DNA of 64,000 nucleotides from NCBI RefSeq assembly GCF_009695545.1, contig NZ_VUNS01000003.1, positions 62,001 through 126,000 on the forward strand, read 5' to 3'. The notes beneath the pieces were generated by a model. It did no database searches. It was not told the origin of the DNA and saw nothing but the letters and a program-made list of their open reading frames with translations. Shown piece by piece: positions 60,952 through 64,000 of this stretch (its first letter is position 1; each line of letters starts with the position of its first letter). Source of the DNA: Victivallis lenta. Its GTDB lineage: Bacteria; Verrucomicrobiota; Lentisphaeria; Victivallales; Victivallaceae. The translations under genes and the position numbers were made by a program.

Positions 60952-61603
60952 ATTCCACCTGCTTATGTAATTGAGACTCCGCCAAAAGAAATTCGATGAT
61001 CGGATGATAGAAACAATATATACATATTAAATATAATATCAAGAGTGAATCAATGATAATATTGATATTTTTTACTGTTTTAAAACAAAAAAATATGCAG
61101 GTAATACGCTCAAACAAGCCTGATTATTTAAATATAAAAATAAGGAATTCACAATTGTTAATTTTTATTATTTACAGGATTAACACGTATAAACAACTGA
61201 GTTGTCAGGTGATATCAAAATCCATACCAGCCGGCCGCCATGAAAAATTCAATCGTTTGCACGTGAAATGAACAATATATGTTTCTAAGAAAAAAATCGA
61301 TCAAAAAATAATGTATGAAATAAATCGCCATTCCGATAATCATAAACCATATTGCCACAAAATCATATCTTGAAATAAAAACGAAGAAATATGCCGCCGG
61401 CCGCTTCGGATGCAGCGCAGACGCGAATATTCGGAAGTTCAGGGGTCGCCTGAAAGACCGGAACAGGGCGAACAATGTGAATGCCGCCCGGCATCGGGAA
61501 GCTCAACAGGAGGACGAAAGGAGGACCGCACTGCCGCAGAGGGAGAGAGCCGGCCAAAAAACGGCCATGAGGAAAATCCGGACGGCTGCCGCCCGGCATT
61601 GCA
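60952..61603. other. AT-rich intergenic region upstream of the giant repeat gene
   Basis: This 652-bp gap is strongly AT-rich in its first 450 bases compared with the surrounding GC-rich genes. It holds the promoter at 61015-61042 and a symmetric TGTTTTAAAACA (61076-61087) within longer A/T tracts. Short frames (for example 60899-61117 and 61215-61475 on the minus strand) have no ribosome site or recognisable family. The composition suggests insertion from elsewhere or a regulatory hub. Confidence 0.6.
61015..61042 (-). promoter_or_regulatory. Promoter of the giant repeat gene
   Basis: TTGATA (61037-61042) and TATATT (61015-61020) are 16 bp apart on the minus strand, about 64 nt before the start codon, in an AT-rich block. 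Confidence 0.55.
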
Positions 61604-62878
61604 TCAATTGTTGCTGAGAATGACCAGCGCTTCGGGATCGCCGGAAGCGGCGGCGGCTTCGATCAGTCGGCTTCCCTCGGCTTCGTCCTTCTCCACGCCG
61701 GTTCCGGTCAGGTAGCAGATACCGAGCTCGCGGACGGCGTCGAGCTGTCCGACCGCCGTCGCCGTCTTGAACCAGAACACCGCACCGGCGGCATCCGGCT
61801 CCATGCCGATTCCCTTCAGGTGGCAGCGGCCGAACGCATACTGGCCGTCGGCATCCCCGGCCCGCGCCGCAATGCCGTAGAGCTCCGCGGCCCGCACCGG
61901 CTCCGGGTCGCTTCCGATGCCGAGCTCGGCGCAGCGGCCGAGCTTCACGGCCGCCGACAGATAACCGGCGTCGAACGCCTTGCGGTAAAGCGCCAGCGCT
62001 TCGGAAATCGACTGCGCCACCTGATCGCCGTTCAGGTAGTAATCGCCCAGCCGCACCTGCGCCCGCGCGCTGCCGGCCTCCGCCGCCTCCCGGACAAGCC
62101 GGAAGGCGCGGACCGGATCGGGAGCGACTCCGAGCCCGTACTCGTAAGCCGCGGCCAGCGGAACCTTCGCATCGGCGCTGCCGAGCTTCACGGCACGCTC
62201 ATAACATGCCACCGCCTCCTTTGCGTCGCCGGCTCCTCCGACGCCATCCTCATAACAGGCAGCCAGCATCAGCAGCGACTCGACGTCGCCTGAATCCGCC
62301 GCCCGGGTCAGCGACTGCCGCGCCTCCGTGCCGCAGCTCTGCCGCAACGCGGCATCCCGCAAAATCATCCGCCCGAGCTCCCGGTCCGCCGGAAGATAGC
62401 CGGTTCCGGCCAGGTCGCGCAGAAGCCGCAACGCGCCGGCGGGGTCGGCGGGCGTTCCCGGCAGCGTCTCCTTCTCCTCCGCTTCGTCGGGAATTCCGGA
62501 AATCATCAGCAGCGCCTTCCGGAGCCGCGCCTCCGGCAGCCCGCCTTTCGCGGCCTCATCAAAACAGCGGCCCGCCCGCACCAGACTCGGGTGCTCGACC
62601 CCCCACCCCTTTTCATAACATACGCCGAGATTGTAGGCGCCTTCGGCACTGCCCAGTTCCGCCGCCCTGCGATACCAGTAGACCGCCAGCACCGGATTGC
62701 GCGGACGGGCGTCCGTGCCGAAGAAGAACTCCGACGCGAGCTTCAGCTGCGCCGCCGTATCGCCCGACAACGCCGCATTGCGGAGCGGGTCGTCCTTCTC
62801 CTGTTCCGCCGCAGCCGGAAAAACGACAAGAAAAAACAGCGGAACGAGCGCATACAGCCAGTGTGACCGCATCTTCAT
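61604..62878 (-). CDS. Exported Sel1-repeat (SLR) protein
   Basis: The 424-residue protein has a signal peptide (WLYALVPLFFLVVFPAAA). The rest consists of Sel1-like repeats of about 36 residues with A-x-x-W/Y-Y-R-x-A-A-E-x-G-x-x-x-A (AVYWYRRAAELGSAEGAYNLG; ALYRKAFDAGYLSAAVKLG; AVFWFKTATAVGQLDAVRELG). Such repeats form alpha-solenoid scaffolds for protein contacts, in the periplasm or outer membrane. No catalytic domain is present. The gene follows lpxD by 42 nt and may be co-transcribed with it. Confidence 0.88.
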   Translation of the reverse strand: MKMRSHWLYALVPLFFLVVFPAAAEQEKDDPLRNAALSGDTAAQLKLASEFFFGTDARPRNPVLAVYWYRRAAELGSAEGAYNLGVCYEKGWGVEHPSLVRAGRCFDEAAKGGLPEARLRKALLMISGIPDEAEEKETLPGTPADPAGALRLLRDLAGTGYLPADRELGRMILRDAALRQSCGTEARQSLTRAADSGDVESLLMLAACYEDGVGGAGDAKEAVACYERAVKLGSADAKVPLAAAYEYGLGVAPDPVRAFRLVREAAEAGSARAQVRLGDYYLNGDQVAQSISEALALYRKAFDAGYLSAAVKLGRCAELGIGSDPEPVRAAELYGIAARAGDADGQYAFGRCHLKGIGMEPDAAGAVFWFKTATAVGQLDAVRELGICYLTGTGVEKDEAEGSRLIEAAAASGDPEALVILSNN

Positions 62879-62920
62879 CGTTCCGCCGTTTCTCCGTCGT
62901 TTTTCCGTTATTTCTCCGGA

Positions 62921-63970
62921 TTATCTGGCGCTGCCCTTCAACGCTTCGACTTCCGCCTTCAGCGCTTCGAACTTTTTCTGGAGCTTTTCGAAACGGCTCG
63001 GCAGCGTGTGCCGCGCCATGAATTCCCGCTGCGACTCCGCCGGAGTCCCGAGCGCGATGGCGCCGGCCGGAAGGCTCTTCACGACGCCGCTCGTGCCGGC
63101 GACCTGAACGCCGTCGCCGATCGTAATGTGGCCGTTGATGCCGGCCTTCGCGCCGAGCACCACGCCGCGGCCGAGCTCTGCGCTGCCTGCGATGCCGGTC
63201 TGCGCGACCAGGATCGAACTCTCGCCGATCACGACGTTGTGCGCGATCATGACCTGATCGTCAACTTTCACGTTGCTCTTGATCCAGGTCCGTCCGAAAC
63301 GGGCACGGTCGACCGTCGTATTCGCGCCGAGCTCGACGTCGTCGTCGATCTGGACGATACCGGTCTGCGGCACTTTAACCAGCCCCTGCGGACCCGGCAC
63401 AAAGCCGAAGCCGTCCGCGCCGATCACAACGCCGGGGTGAAGGATGCACTTGCGCCCGATCGTGCAGCGGTACATGACCGTCACATTCGGGTAGAGGATC
63501 GTCCCCGCGCCGATCTTGACCTGATGGCCGAGATAGCAGCCTGCGCCGATCACGGCGCCGTCGCCGATTTCAACGCCCGGCTCGATCACCGCGTTCGCGC
63601 CGACCGTCACCCCCTCGCCGAGCTTCACGTCGGAAGCGACGACCGCCGACGGATGCACGCCCGGCTCAAAAACCGGCGGCTTCTCGGCAAACACCGCCAC
63701 GACGGTCGCAAACGCGTAATCGACGTGATCGGTCACGATCAGCGTATGCTTGTCGCTCGCCGCGGACTCGAGATCGGAGCAAACCAGAATCACGCCCGCC
63801 TCCGTCGTCTCGAACTGGTGCTCATAGCGCTTGTTGCCGATGAACGACAGCTGGTCGCCCTTCGCCTCCTTGATGCCGGCGACGCTGTGGACGACGCGCC
63901 CGGGCTCCCCGACGACCTTGCCCTTGATCATCTCGGCAATTTCCGCGGCGGTGAGTGTAAGCTGTTTCAT
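62921..63970 (-). CDS. lpxD: UDP-3-O-acylglucosamine N-acyltransferase
   Basis: The 349-residue enzyme adds the second acyl chain in lipid A synthesis. The first 100 residues are the uridine-binding domain, and the rest is a left-handed beta-helix of hexapeptide repeats (VVIGADGFGFV, with the catalytic His in MIAHNVVIGESSILVAQTGIAGS). The C-terminal coiled coil (FEKLQKKFEALKAEVEAL) is usual. ATG 63970 has GGGAG 7 nt upstream. A second lipid A gene, lpxB, lies at 29283. Confidence 0.96.
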   Translation of the reverse strand: MKQLTLTAAEIAEMIKGKVVGEPGRVVHSVAGIKEAKGDQLSFIGNKRYEHQFETTEAGVILVCSDLESAASDKHTLIVTDHVDYAFATVVAVFAEKPPVFEPGVHPSAVVASDVKLGEGVTVGANAVIEPGVEIGDGAVIGAGCYLGHQVKIGAGTILYPNVTVMYRCTIGRKCILHPGVVIGADGFGFVPGPQGLVKVPQTGIVQIDDDVELGANTTVDRARFGRTWIKSNVKVDDQVMIAHNVVIGESSILVAQTGIAGSAELGRGVVLGAKAGINGHITIGDGVQVAGTSGVVKSLPAGAIALGTPAESQREFMARHTLPSRFEKLQKKFEALKAEVEALKGSAR

Positions 63971-64000
63971 GATGTTCTCCCTTTCCAAAACTCTCTCTGG

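Noticed and set aside
60899-61475. Small hydrophobic minus-strand frames (72 and 86 codons) in the AT-rich region
   Set aside because: Phe/Ile/Tyr-rich content follows from AT-rich DNA; no Shine-Dalgarno sequence and no family.
1-64000. tRNA, rRNA, IS elements, attachment sites and replication origin
   Set aside because: No cloverleaf-like segment, transposase gene, terminal repeat pair or DnaA-box cluster was seen; a tRNAscan and ISfinder search would be needed to exclude small remnants.

Overview
The window looks like a chromosomal segment of a Gram-negative, GC-rich bacterium of the PVC superphylum, most likely Lentisphaerota (Victivallis-like). Supporting signs are a six-gene pilus-like locus of the kind named after Akkermansia Amuc_1098-1102, a prepilin-type protein with the DG-containing C-terminal motif common in Lentisphaerota, two lipid A genes plus an LptF/G permease, a GTP-type PEP carboxykinase, and very large repetitive surface proteins. 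The species is inferred from gene content only. No insertion sequence, prophage, CRISPR array, tRNA or rRNA was seen.

Layout. 1-4927: a giant surface protein cut by the window edge (papain/C39-like protease domain, fibronectin-III-like repeats, 130-residue tandem domains), preceded by a possibly structured RNA leader at 4945-5150. 5240-9406: housekeeping genes (coaC, gmk, a CxxCxxCC protein, folK, fmt) and two small envelope proteins. 9451-12504: RNase G/E and an orphan NtrC-type regulator. 12528-15256: thiSFGH thiamin-thiazole operon. 15417-17261: pckG. 17405-24383: an operon-like group of a small MotA/TolQ-like membrane protein, a MotB/ExbD-like coiled-coil protein, a transmembrane Ser/Thr kinase with a formylglycine-enzyme-like domain, and an ABC-F ATPase. 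24581-30452: lptF-like, an anchored oligopeptide-binding protein, dapB, an SGNH-like protein and lpxB. 30453-31885: two paralogous exported proteins with matching promoters. 32213-34451: uvrC and tcdA. 34624-45018: pilus-like locus (two secretins, Amuc_1099-like, PilO-like Amuc_1100, PilM-PilN fusion, Amuc_1102-like). 45049-46367: secG and tpiA. 46512-50359: a lipoprotein divergent from two further secretin-like proteins. 50479-51615: pdxB. 51737-54867: a compact RiPP-type cluster with a 54-residue Cys-containing precursor, a radical SAM/SPASM enzyme, an HPr-kinase-like protein and a PqqD-like recognition protein, ending in a translationally coupled pseudopilin. 55180-60951: a 1923-residue metzincin-motif protein made of Gly-rich YGGG repeats. 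61604-63970: a Sel1-repeat protein and lpxD.

The strongest candidates for undescribed biology are (1) the RiPP cluster with its unannotated precursor and its coupling to a pseudopilin, (2) the MotA/MotB-like plus kinase/FGE operon, which has its own promoter and a palindrome near the start of transcription, and (3) the nested-hairpin leader before the first giant surface protein. Two giant proteins lack a visible N-terminal signal peptide although their domains look extracellular, so a non-classical export route is possible. Promoters of the form TTGnnn-16/17-TAnnnT recur across the window and give a consistent picture of sigma-70-type transcription.
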